From Sacculina carcini (lineage: Eukaryota > Arthropoda > Thecostraca > Sacculinidae), in NCBI GenBank assembly GCA_916048095.2, contig OU696585.1, forward strand, positions 5,102,255-5,166,254: DNA of 64,000 bases, read 5' to 3'. Both the position numbers and the translations under genes were made by a program. The notes beneath the pieces are model-generated. The model saw only the letters and a program-made list of their open reading frames with translations, was not told the origin of the DNA and did not search any database. Positions 11,431 through 20,470 of the stretch are shown in pieces (within the stretch, counting starts at the first letter, position 1; each line of letters opens with the position of its first letter).

Positions 11431-12171
11431 ATGGATTCTGTAAAGCTTACCGATGTCGTCTCAAAGTTTGATGGTTCTGGAGACCTGGAAACCTGACTGG
11501 AGAAGTTGAAATTCGGCTCAAAGATCAAGGGAATCGAAGATTTCGGTGTGGTATTGCCCTTGTTTCTGGAAGGTCCAGCTTACAGAGTCTACCAACAATT
11601 GCCAGATGTCGACAAGAACAGCTATGATAGCGTTGTGTCTGCACTGCGAAAGACATTCGGAATGACGGCGTGCTCAGCTTATGCCAAGTTCACCGGCCGC
11701 TGCTTGCGTGAGCATGAGACGCTGGACGACTTCTTGTCAGATCTGCGGCAATTGGCGAAATGTGTCTCCACTAATGTCAATGACGCGTGGGTTGCTTGCC
11801 AATTTCTGAATGGATTGCCGCAAGCTCTTCAAGATTCGGTAAGAGCGTTGCATGGGGCGGAGTTGAATATTGTGAACGTCCTCAACTGCGCAAAACAAGT
11901 GCAAGCTGGACTGTTATCCAGGGAGCATGTGCATGGTTTTGCTGCGTCTCCAAAGTGTTTTAACTGCGGAATCACCGGACATTTGTCGAGACATTGCAGA
12001 AAGCCAAGTGTCGAGACGCGTCGCTGTTTTTTGTGCAATCGGACCGGTCACATTGCGCGCAACTGTATGATGCAAAATGCATCGAGGACGGAAAGACAGG
12101 ATAATTCGGGAAACGAGAAGCGGGGAGCGGTTACATCCACAGTGCCGTCCACCACTCCCCGCGATCTGTAG
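11431..12171 (+). pseudogene. gag: Element A gag (nucleocapsid with two CCHC zinc knuckles), one internal stop
   Basis: The frame from ATG 11431 to the TAG at 12169-12171 would give 246 codons. TGA at 11494-11496 interrupts it at codon 22. The aligned position in element B gag is tryptophan (AEWLIR), so this is most simply TGG changed to TGA. The body has the retrotransposon Gag pattern (LPLFLEGPAYRVYQQLP, LREHETLDDFLSDLRQLA). Two zinc knuckles follow, CFNCGITGHLSRHC and CFLCNRTGHIARNC. It would form the particle shell and bind element RNA. Pol lies in the -1 frame and overlaps the last 60 bases. Confidence 0.88.
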
Positions 12172-12191
12172 TCAACATCCAGTTGGACGGT
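12108..12191 (+). promoter_or_regulatory. Element A gag-pol -1 ribosomal frameshift signal
   Basis: GGGAAAC at 12108-12114 is in phase for slippage (0-frame codons GGA and AAC). After a 5-nt spacer come GCGGGGAG (12120-12127) and its exact complement CTCCCCGC (12155-12162). Loop bases 12144-12151 can also pair with 12184-12191 (8 bp with one G-U), giving an H-type pseudoknot. The -1 frame is open from the heptamer into the protease. Element B has the same heptamer and a stem at the same spacing. Confidence 0.8.
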
Positions 12192-15050
12192 ACGCCAGTG
12201 TGTGCGTTAGTAGATACTGGTAGCACGCACTCGATTGTAACGAGAAGAATTGCCAACAGAATGCAAAGGTGTGTGACGATGAGTCGTTTGCCACTAAAAA
12301 TTATGAATGGCACCACTCTTACGTTGAAGAATCGCGTTTGTTGGAATGACATTAGAGTTCATGAAGACTGTTATCTTACATGATTTAATACATGGGTATG
12401 CGAAAATAATTACCTACCGTATGACGTGGATATGATCTGTGGAATGGACATGATTACTGCATTTGGTGGTATTTCTGTATCGAGTACTGGTGAAATTTCC
12501 TTTTTGAGAAAGGTGGATACTGGCTGCGCCGCGGCTACTGTTGAGAATGACATCACCGAGAGAGACTTCACGGCAAGATTCGACAATTCAAAGTGGATTG
12601 TCAAATGGGAGTGGCTCAATGTCCCCCCGTCTGCACCAACGTTTAAGGCAAACTATCATGTGAAAGAGTGCAATCGTGATGAATTCGAGAAAGAAGTGTG
12701 CACATGGATAGAGGAGGGTGTTCTAGTGGAGTATGATAGAGTACAACACGGCGAGATTGAGAGCGTGATTCCACTTATGGCCGTCCGACAAGAGAAGAAG
12801 AACAAAGTACGACCTGTCCTTGACTACCGATGGTTAAACCGCTACATCAAAAGCGCTCCCGGAAACGACACAGCAATATGCGACGAGAAGCTGCGTGATT
12901 GGCGTAGACTTGGAACATCTGTGAAATTGTTGGATTTGCGGAAAGCATATTTGCAGATTCATATTGACCAATCTTTGTGGCGCTATCAGGTTGTGAAATT
13001 CAACGGTAAAAAATATGTGATGACTCGCCTCGGATTCGGTGTCAACATTGGTCCCAAGGTGATGACGAAAATCTTACAGTATATACTGGAACAAAATGAT
13101 CGTGTGCATCGCTCAGTCGATCACTATGTTGATGATATTATTGTCAAATCCAGTGAGATTGATGTTGCTGATGTGAAAGCGCATCTCAATCGATATGGAT
13201 TAACCACAAAAGACCCTGAAGAACTGAATGGCGGGCGTGTGCTAGGCTTGCGTGTGAAGAATCATGGAAATCAATTGTGCTGGACGAGAGATGGTAATTT
13301 ACCTAGGATGCCTGAGGTTGTGACGAAGCGTGAAGTGTACTCGCTATGCGGTCAATGGCTGGGTCATTTTCCTTGTGCCGGGTGGTTACGACCCGTTTGC
13401 AGCTGGCTGAGGCGCGAGTGCAGTATAGAGGAGAACGCCGGAGAGTGGGATGATACCGTAGCGCCCAACGTAAAAGAAATGGTCGAGGCTATAACCAACA
13501 AGTTGAACGCGAAGGATCCGGTTGCGGGAGTATGGTGTGTGAATGGAGAGCATGCAGAAGTATGGACGGACGCCAGCAACATCGCCTTGGGTGTCGTATT
13601 GAAAGTTGGAGATCACGTTGTTGAAGACGGTGCTTGGCTGAGAAAAAAGAATGATCACACACATGTGAATGTCGCTGAACTTGATGCCGCGATAAAAGGT
13701 ATCAATTTGTCGATCAAGTGGAAGATGAAGAGTGTGGAGATAATTACAGACTCTACAACTGTGAAAGGTTGGCTGAATAGCATCGCTGAACAGACGCATC
13801 GTCCCCGCACTCACGGCATGTCGGAGATGCTCGTGCGACGCCGGCTAGAAGTTTTGGCTGAGCTGATTGACACCTATAAACTTCAAGTGAAAGTACGGCT
13901 AGTGGCATCTCAAGAAAATATTGCCGACGAGTTAACTCGAGTTCCTCGGGATATTTTGAAATATTCCAGGACGTCTGGTCTGTGCTGCGCGGGATCATTC
14001 GAGGATGTGGTGAATTTGCATGAGAATACCGGTCATCTCGGTGTTGACAGAACTCGCGAGTTGTTGGTGGAAAATGGGAAGTCAGTTCCGAGAGCAGTTG
14101 TTAACAGAGCCATTAGTCAATGTGAGAATTGTGCTAGAATTGACCCTGCCCCTAGAGAAAAGTGGAAGGTAGGTCATCTGTCAACCGACAAGGTGTGGTT
14201 GCGAATTTCAATGGACATAACATACGTCAGCGGCCATCCGTATCTAACATTGATTGACTGCGCATCCAGATTCACCATTTGGAGAAAGCTTTTTAGTGAA
14301 ACAGCTCGCGCCATTTTCGATACTCTAGAAAACGTGTTTTCTGAGTTTGGACCACCACACACCCTATTGTTCGACAATAGTCCAACCTTTATGAGCGCGA
14401 CTATCAATCAGTTGCTGCTGTTCTGGAACGTTACCTCGCAACAATGCTGCGCGTATCGCCATCAGGGTAATGGGATAGTTGAACGAGTGCACCGAACTAT
14501 AAAGCGGATGGTGGAACGGTCTTCTCGTTCGGTATCAGAGATGGTGTTTTGGTACAATTCCACCACCAGCAGTGCTACCGGAGAGAAGCCATTTGTCAGT
14601 GTTTTTGGTTCGGTGCCCAGTATGCCAGGTGTTGGAAATGGAAGGCGACTTGAAAACACACAGATGAAGCAAGATTGGACAAAGAATGAATGTCGGCAAG
14701 AAAATGAAAATCCGTTTTCTGCAGGTGATGCCGTGTTCTTGAAACCGAGAAACCCGTCATGCACGGCTCGCTGGACTGGTCCACACAGAATCTCGCGCGT
14801 ACCCAACAGTTGGTCGGTGGATTTGGGTGATGGTATATCTAGACACGTCAGTCACGTAAGAAGAGTGAGTGATGATTCACATACTGCAGAGGACAGTCCT
14901 GCAGCTGAGCAAGAGTCTAGTCAGAGCGCGGAAGAAAGCAATGTGGGAGATGAAGCAATCGCGCTCAGGCCGAATGTCAACAGTCGGGTGTGGTATAACA
15001 GATTACGCGATCGGTCTGATCTGCAAGTTCCTCTGCGTTACCGGAACTGA
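12111..15050 (+). pseudogene. pol: Element A pol (protease, reverse transcriptase, RNase H, integrase), one internal stop
   Basis: Read in the -1 frame from the slip site. Protease has ALVDTGSTHSIV near 12200. RT has KVRPVLDYRWLN and the catalytic HYVDDIIVK near 13120. RNase H has VWTDASNIALGVV near 13560. Integrase has a zinc-binding region (HENTGHLG and CENC) and the DDE residues in SMDITYV, LFDNSPTF and NGIVERVHR. The protein ends LRYRN before TGA at 15048-15050. A TGA at 12381-12383, between protease and RT, breaks the frame; otherwise it is open. The product would copy element RNA to cDNA and insert it. Confidence 0.9.
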
Positions 15051-15060
15051 CTTGGGGCGG

Positions 15061-15465
15061 TGTGAGAGATTGTGTGCGCTGTTATACTCCGCAAATGCTT
15101 TTCAGTTGTGGTTGAGTCATATATGTGTCTAAATACGGTGTATGCATGTATGTATGTGTGCACGTGTGTGTGTGCACGTATGTGTGTGTGTGCATGCATG
15201 CATGTGTCCGTGTGAATGCACTGTGCATTGCTTGCAGAATTGTCATTTGATACGTGTATGTGTAATCTGTATGGCTGTATCCGAGTGAATGATGCGTTGT
15301 GAGAGAGGAGAGGGCAGTTGGTGTTGAGTGAGCGGAGAGTGACGTGTGTGTGTGTGTGTGTCTAGTGTGCAGGTGTGGTGGCTTTGTTGCAGAGTACGAC
15401 GTTGTAGCTTCTCTTGTGCTTTATAATCTTGTTCACTGCTTGTTTGCTTGTGTTAATAAATCACA
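15061..15465 (+). repeat. Element A 3' LTR
   Basis: Copy of the 5' LTR, 405 bp. It is preceded by a short G-rich polypurine-like stretch (TTGGGGCGG) and followed by TSD TTTCT. Confidence 0.93.
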
Positions 15466-15767
15466 TTTCTAATACACAAACATCGGCTACGAATCGCTTT
15501 AGAACACGTTGTCAACTAGCAAAATGGCAGGCTTCATTAGAGACTCGGGAAGCACATTGGAAATTGGTCGTGTTCATGTTTTAAGCAAGCCCATAACACT
15601 GATAACATTCACAAATATATTCGTCAAATGATCTGATGACTCCATCATGCACTGCGAATCACATAAAATTAACTGGATTTTTTTTCTGAAGCGCAGCAGA
15701 AATATACAAGTGTGAATTGAGATATTATTGTTTCAAATTTCATGAGCGGGTGCAATTGTGGAGTCGG

Positions 15768-15919
15768 CTAGCTAGACTGGCTGCTTCTACAGTTCTGATA
15801 GTGACGAGTGGAGAAGTGGATGATTTGTCTCCGCTTGACAAATACCACAGCGCAGCACGCGATAACAAGTAGAACGATCAGGACAGACAACACTGCCGAG
15901 GAGCCCGCTGTGCTGGAAC
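15768..15919 (-). CDS. Candidate last exon: transmembrane helix and cytoplasmic tail of a membrane protein
   Basis: On the minus strand a good acceptor (TTGTAATTTGCAG) precedes 152 nt. This is two bases completing a codon (phase 1), then 49 codons and TAG at 15768-15770. It encodes a Ser/Gly-rich linker and a strong hydrophobic helix (about AVLSVLIVLLVIACCAVVFV), with KRR as a stop-transfer signal. The tail contains HFSTRHYQNC. Phase-1 transmembrane exons of this type are common in single-pass receptors. Upstream exons would lie at higher coordinates, where a LINE begins 160 bp away. No family recognised. Confidence 0.5.
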
Positions 15920-16082
15920 CTGCAAATTACAATATTAATAAATCAAAATTATTTTAGGAAATCGCTAATCGTTGCTTTAAATTAATATAACAATCGTTTC
16001 ATTAAGAAATTGTCTTGACAAATAATTTCCAGTTAATATTTTTTTGCGTTCATATTAATAATTGTGAAAAATTATTTTGTTT

Positions 16083-16511
16083 ATAACAAAGCCGCGACAG
16101 GGCTGTTCTCATGCGGTGCTGTCAGTCTCGCCGGAAGTACGCCAACTGATCCGAGCTGCTGGCGACCGTCTGTATGTACACTTATGCTGCTGTCGCGTGT
16201 ATGACAGATACTGGGTTGTCCGCTGTTCGTGCTGCAGTGGACTGGGTCACAAAATGGATCGTTGCCCAGTAAAAACTGCGGTTTGTGGCCACTGCGCTGG
16301 TCCCCACATGTCTTCCGCATGTCCAGACACAACAATGGTGAGGTGCATTAACTGCTCCAATCATGGACGCCCGGCTGATCATCCGGCTTTTTCACCAAAA
16401 TGTCCGTCGCTTTTGGCCGTACAGAACTCCATTCGTGAGCGCACTCTCTCTGCTCCTCTTTCTCAGTCTCCAACTGATTCCCTTGCTGCCACCTCGGCGG
16501 TATCTGCTTGA
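16083..16511 (+). CDS. LINE ORF1 C-terminal part (zinc-knuckle RNA-binding protein), 5'-truncated
   Basis: The frame reads into CSCCSGLGHKMDRC, CGHCAGPHMSSAC and a third knuckle-like CINCSNHG. These are CCHC zinc knuckles typical of Gag-like ORF1 proteins of Jockey/CR1-type LINEs that package element RNA. It ends ATSAVSA at TGA 16509-16511. ORF2 follows in the same frame with no gap. The ORF1 N-terminus is missing through 5' truncation. Confidence 0.82.
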   Translation: MTKPRQGCSHAVLSVSPEVRQLIRAAGDRLYVHLCCCRVYDRYWVVRCSCCSGLGHKMDRCPVKTAVCGHCAGPHMSSACPDTTMVRCINCSNHGRPADHPAFSPKCPSLLAVQNSIRERTLSAPLSQSPTDSLAATSAVSA

Positions 16512-16514
16512 CTA
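16509..16514 (+). promoter_or_regulatory. Candidate stop-codon readthrough motif UGA-CUA between LINE ORF1 and ORF2
   Basis: ORF1 and ORF2 share one frame and are separated only by TGA followed by CTA. UGA CUA is the best known leaky context in animal mRNAs and alphaviruses. ORF2 has no ATG before 16755, which is beyond the start of the endonuclease domain, so readthrough is an attractive way to make ORF2. The related LINE at 32233 has the same arrangement (TGA CAA at 32347-32352). Confidence 0.5.
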
Positions 16515-19400
16515 CCACAGCCACATTGTTTCTCCTCCACTGCCACCTCTCTTCATCAGAATTCGTTCTCTAGTTCTCCTTCGCTCACCTTTGCTCTTTT
16601 AAATATAAGGTCTTGCCGTTACAAAGCTCACTATTTATCCCATCTCTGTTCATCACATAATATTGATATCCTTTGCCTAACAGAAACTTGGCTTTTTGAT
16701 ACCGACATCTCTTCTTTTGTTGCTCATATACCTAGTAGTTTTGGTTTTCTGCACATGTCTCGTTCAAGCCTTATCTGCTCCCGTGGCGGTGGTGTTGGTT
16801 GTATCTATGCAAAATCACTGTCCCTTTCGCTAATTCCTGATCTTAAATCTGCCTATTCTTCTTTTGAATTCATTGCCCTTGCATTGTCCGTACCTTCTCG
16901 TCCTAAGCTCTGCATAATTGTTGTCTATCGACATAATCACCCAGGAACTACGTCTGCATTCTTTGATGAATTCTCTGATCTTCATGAATCTGTGACGAAA
17001 TTATTCTCAAATAGATATCTAATCGTTGGTGACTTCAACTTCCCTTCCTCTAATGTATACTTCTCTCAGTTTTGCTCCTTCGTTGACTCTCATGCGCTTT
17101 GCTCTCCGATATCTTCCCCCACTCATTTGTCGGGTCATATTCTTGACCTGCTTCTTTTTCCTGTGCCAACTATCTCCACTGACTTAGCTGTACCGAAAGT
17201 TGAAGTTTTCCCTCCCGATCGCTCATTTTCGGATCATAGCTTATGCCTATTTGACATTCCGTTACCTTCTAAATCATCTAGTATGTTTCTTCATTCATTC
17301 AGATCGTATAGAAACTTTGATCCTGGTGTATTCTTATCATTTCTTACATCTCGGCTACCTTCTCATGTGTTTTATTCACTACCAGCTGACGAAGTATATT
17401 CTTGTTTTTCCATGGTTCTTTCTGATATTAATGATACCCTTTTTCCTTTGAAAACTTGTTCCCGTACATACATGCCCATTCCATGGTTTAATGCTGAACT
17501 TCTCTCTTTGAAACGCTTTCAACGCCGGTCTGAACGTTTGTGGCGTCGCTCAAGATCTGAGTCGAATTGGTCCGCCTACTGCTCGTCTCGTGCAGCTTAT
17601 CTGGCCGCTCTCTCTGATGCTAAGTGCTCTTTCTACAAATCTAAACTGACCTCACTTTCGGTCTCACAGAAACTGCTCTGGTCGACTCTAAACACTATTT
17701 CTGGCCGTCGTTACACATCTACAACCTGTTCAACCACTGCTTCTGAATTCGCAACGTTCTTCTTGAACAAAGTGAAAACTACAGATGAAAGCATTCCAGC
17801 TACACATCACAAAATCACACACTCTACTTCATCAACTACTCTCTCTTCCTTTACTCATGTCGTCCTCTCTGATATCCTAGCCTTACTTTCATCAATAAAA
17901 ATATCTGCCTCTCCCGCCGATCCTATTAATTTTAAGGCCTTCTCTCACTCGATTACTCTATTCGCTCCCTACTTTTTGTATATAGTAAATCTCTCATTAC
18001 TTCATGGTTCTTTTATACCTGAAAAACATGCTATTGTCTACCCAATTTTGAAAAAACCAACACTTGATTCTTCCATCATCAAAAATTATCGTCCTGTTTC
18101 AATTATCAATCTCACCTCCAAGTTGTTAGAATCCGTTATTTTCTCCCAACTTTCTCCTCTTATTAACGATGTTTTAGATCCTTACCAGTCTGGCTTCCGA
18201 CCTTTCCATTCAACTGAGTCTGTTCTCACATCTGTTGTTGACGTTGTGTTATCTCATTTCTCCTTCCGCCATTCTGTCCTAATTGTTATGTTGGATATGT
18301 CATCAGCGTTTGATTTAGTAAACCACAAAATCTTGCTTGATGATTTATCGCATCTTGGTCTCTCTTCCACGGCATTTTCGCTCATGCGCTCTTATCTTTC
18401 AGGCCGTTCTTACTCCGTTAAATTTAATTCTGTTGTTTCCGATCGTGTTCCTTTAAATTCAGGAGTTCCTCAAGGCTCAATTCTCGGTCCCACTCTTTTC
18501 AACCTGTATATGTCCTCACTGTGTCCTATTCTTAAACGTTATTCTGTGGCTTTTCATATCTATGCCGACGACATTCAACTGCTATGTCCACTTCCGTTTC
18601 CCTATTCATCCTATATGTCTGAACTTCTATCGGATATTTCATCATGGGCTGCTTCTCGTCGTCTTCTCATAAATTCTTCTAAAACTGAATTCATGGTTTT
18701 TCACCCTCCTCGTCTAACTCCACCTACTCTTCCATTTCCTTTACGTTCGTCAGTGCGAAACTTGGGTGTAATTATGGATTCCTCTCTCATCTTTAGCAAT
18801 AATATTAGTTCTGTCACACGTACATGCCGTCTTATTCTACGCGCGCTGTATCCCATACGTCAATTCCTCGACCAAGCGTCTGCCATCAAGCTCATCAAAA
18901 CACTGGTTTTTCCTCGTATAGATTATTGTATTGTTTTATATTTCAACACTCCGCGATGCTATTTGAAACCATTTCAGACGGTGATCAATCAATGTTGTAG
19001 ATTTGTCCTCTCTCCCGTTGTTTGTGTTCATACATCTCATCATTTGTACAATCTTCGTTGGCTACCTATTATTCCGCGAATTCATTTCCGTCTCTCCTGT
19101 ATTATTTTCAAACTGCTGAACGGCATCAATCAGCCTGAATATCTTGTACGTTTGTTATCTCGTGTCTCAAATCCCAACAGCCGTATTTCACGTCCTCTAC
19201 AATGTCCTAGAGCGTTGTGTGAATCCCCCTGGTCAGCAAAATCATTTACCTTTTTTGCCCCTCGTTTCTATAACTCACTTCCATCTCATGTCCTTCTATC
19301 TCCCTCTTTCTCTTCTTTCACTTCATCTCTGCGCACATACTTATTCTCTAAATCTTTTGATCGCTCATCTCATTGCCTTACACCATATGCCAAGATTTAG
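16512..19400 (+). CDS. LINE ORF2 (AP-like endonuclease and reverse transcriptase), intact frame
   Basis: Open without interruption from the codon after the ORF1 stop to TAG at 19398-19400, about 962 codons. The N-terminal AP-like endonuclease shows LLNIRSCRY, CLTETWLF, VVYRHNHPGT, VGDFNF and SDHSL. The RT palm has SGVPQGSILGPTLFNLYM and IYADDIQLLCP near 18560. The C-terminal region (LRWLPIIPRIHFR, PWSAKSFTFFAPRFYNSLP) is the conserved tail of L2-type ORF2. Target-primed reverse transcription is the known function of the family. Confidence 0.9.
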   Translation, partial: LPQPHCFSSTATSLHQNSFSSSPSLTFALLNIRSCRYKAHYLSHLCSSHNIDILCLTETWLFDTDISSFVAHIPSSFGFLHMSRSSLICSRGGGVGCIYAKSLSLSLIPDLKSAYSSFEFIALALSVPSRPKLCIIVVYRHNHPGTTSAFFDEFSDLHESVTKLFSNRYLIVGDFNFPSSNVYFSQFCSFVDSHALCSPISSPTHLSGHILDLLLFPVPTISTDLAVPKVEVFPPDRSFSDHSLCLFDIPLPSKSSSMFLHSFRSYRNFDPGVFLSFLTSRLPSHVFYSLPADEVYSCFSMVLSDINDTLFPLKTCSRTYMPIPWFNAELLSLKRFQRRSERLWRRSRSESNWSAYCSSRAAYLAALSDAKCSFYKSKLTSLSVSQKLLWSTLNTISGRRYTSTTCSTTASEFATFFLNKVKTTDESIPATHHKITHSTSSTTLSSFTHVVLSDILALLSSIKISASPADPINFKAFSHSITLFAPYFLYIVNLSLLHGSFIPEKHAIVYPILKKPTLDSSIIKNYRPVSIINLTSKLLESVIFSQLSPLINDVLDPYQSGFRPFHSTESVLTSVVDVVLSHFSFRHSVLIVMLDMSSAFDLVNHKILLDDLSHLGLSSTAFSLMRSYLSGRSYSVKFNSVVSDRVPLNSGVPQGSILGPTLFNLYMSSLCPILKRYSVAFHIYADDIQLLCPLPFPYSSYMSELLSDISSWAASRRLLINSSKTEFMVFHPPRLTPPTLPFPLRSSVRNLGVIMDSSLIFSNNISSVTRTCRLILRALYPIRQFLDQASAIKLIKTLVFPRIDYCIVLYFNTPRCYLKPFQTVINQCCRFVLSPVVCVHTSHHLYNLRWLPIIPRIHFRLSCIIFKLLNGINQPEYLVRLLSRVSNPNSRISRPLQCPRALCESPWSAKSFTFFAPRFYNSLPSHVLLSPSFSSFTSSLRTYLFSKSFDRSSHCLTPYAKI

Positions 19401-19996
19401 CTGCTCAAAGTGCACTCTCATCTTTTGCTTGCCTTTGTTTTTTTGCATTCACGTGTTTTTTTGTGTCCTGTAAGCAATTTTTCTATCTCCTATCTCTACC
19501 TGATTATCTTTGTACTGAAAATGTGTGTGGATTTCTTATTCTTACTGTGTGTGTATGTTTTGTTCTGATGATTATTTATTGCGCTCAATGTTTGTTTCAT
19601 ATTGCGTCGACGTGTAGCTTTTGTTTTTTTTCTGTGCTATTTTTGTTCTTTTGTAATCGCGCCATTGTTGCTATGTGCGCTAAATCAAATACATGTTGTT
19701 GTTGTTGTTGTAATAAAATGAAATAATAGTGATTGAGAGCCGAGAAAAATGAGAAAAAATAAAAAGTATTACAACACATTTAAAATTATAATTAAGTATA
19801 ATACAAATATACAATTGAGAAAACATTCCAAATGCACCCATTATAACAAGAAAACAATTATTTCTGAGAACCAAACATGACAAAATATAAAGTTGATATG
19901 AAGTTATACTTCAAGCAACAGACCCGAAGCAAGGTATTATAGGGCCACCTCAAGGCAATCATTGTGTGGTGTGATTGTGTATAGTGAAAAAGAGTG

Positions 19997-20339
19997 TGTA
20001 AGAGATAGTTTCTGAGTTCGTGAACGTGTTAGTATGCCTGTGTTTGTGTCTGTACGATTGTGTGTGTGTGTGTGTGTCAAGTGTACATGCCCTGCGGCTG
20101 TGAACAAGTGACCAGCTCGCCGCTGATTGGTCCACTATGCGAGTGTATGAACTGGACGTGTGTGTTTGTGTGTGTGTGAGTGTGTTCCCGTATGTGGCGG
20201 AGTCTGTATGTATCGTGGGTGAGTCGTGTTAGTGGTGTTCGTGGTGTGATAGTGCTGTGACATATTGTGGACTCGTGTATGGTAGTTATACCCACACTCT
20301 CCTGTTTATAAATATGGTTTTATTTGTTTCTTCTTTACA
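19997..20339 (+). mobile_element. Probable solo LTR (copy 1)
   Basis: About 343 bp, starting TGTAAGAGATAG and ending TTTCTTCTTTACA. It is a diverged homologue of 31169-31559. Shared landmarks in the same order are a TG-rich head, a CATG(A)CC..GCGG block, CTCGCCGCTGATTG, TCCCGTATGT and GTCGTGTT. There is no internal coding region. The start resembles the element A LTR (TGTGAGAGATTG). I could not see a target duplication here. Confidence 0.5.
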
Positions 20340-20470
20340 TTGGAACTCCCATTAAAAATAAAACATCATTACTAAAGACCGAATAATTAGGCACTAAAAG
20401 CGGCAAAATAGGCAGGCAAAAAGGCACGATAAAACAGCAAAATAGGCAAATATAGGCATATATTTACACT

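Larger units (their letters stand above)
11009..15465 (+). mobile_element. Element A: Ty3/Gypsy-type LTR retrotransposon
   Basis: A 4457-bp element. The direct LTRs, 403 and 405 bp, begin TGTGAGAG and end AATCACA. It is flanked by the 5-bp duplication TTTCT (11004-11008 and 15466-15470). The LTRs differ mainly by one TG unit and one substitution, so insertion is fairly recent. The interior has gag with two CCHC knuckles, then protease, RT, RNase H and integrase in Gypsy order. It carries in-frame TGA codons at 11494-11496 (gag) and 12381-12383 (after protease), so this copy is probably dead as an autonomous element. Element B at 33160-37894 is a relative. Confidence 0.93.
16083..19715 (+). 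mobile_element. LINE-1copy: L2/CR1-superfamily non-LTR retrotransposon, 5'-truncated in ORF1
   Basis: Contains the C-terminal half of ORF1 with zinc knuckles, a complete uninterrupted ORF2 (endonuclease plus RT), and a 3' UTR. It ends in GCGCTAAATCAAATACATG and a (TTG)n tail. RT motifs match the L2 branch of the Jockey/CR1 superfamily (NYRPVSIINL, DMSSAFDLVNHK, SGVPQGSILGPTLFNLYM, YADD). No clear target duplication was found. Confidence 0.88.

Noticed and set aside
11494-15050. Alternative genetic code with UGA as tryptophan
   Set aside because: Intact ORFs here (elements B gag, C pol, D, LINE ORFs, PLXDC exons) use TGG for tryptophan and TGA as terminator, so isolated UGAs are better explained as mutations.
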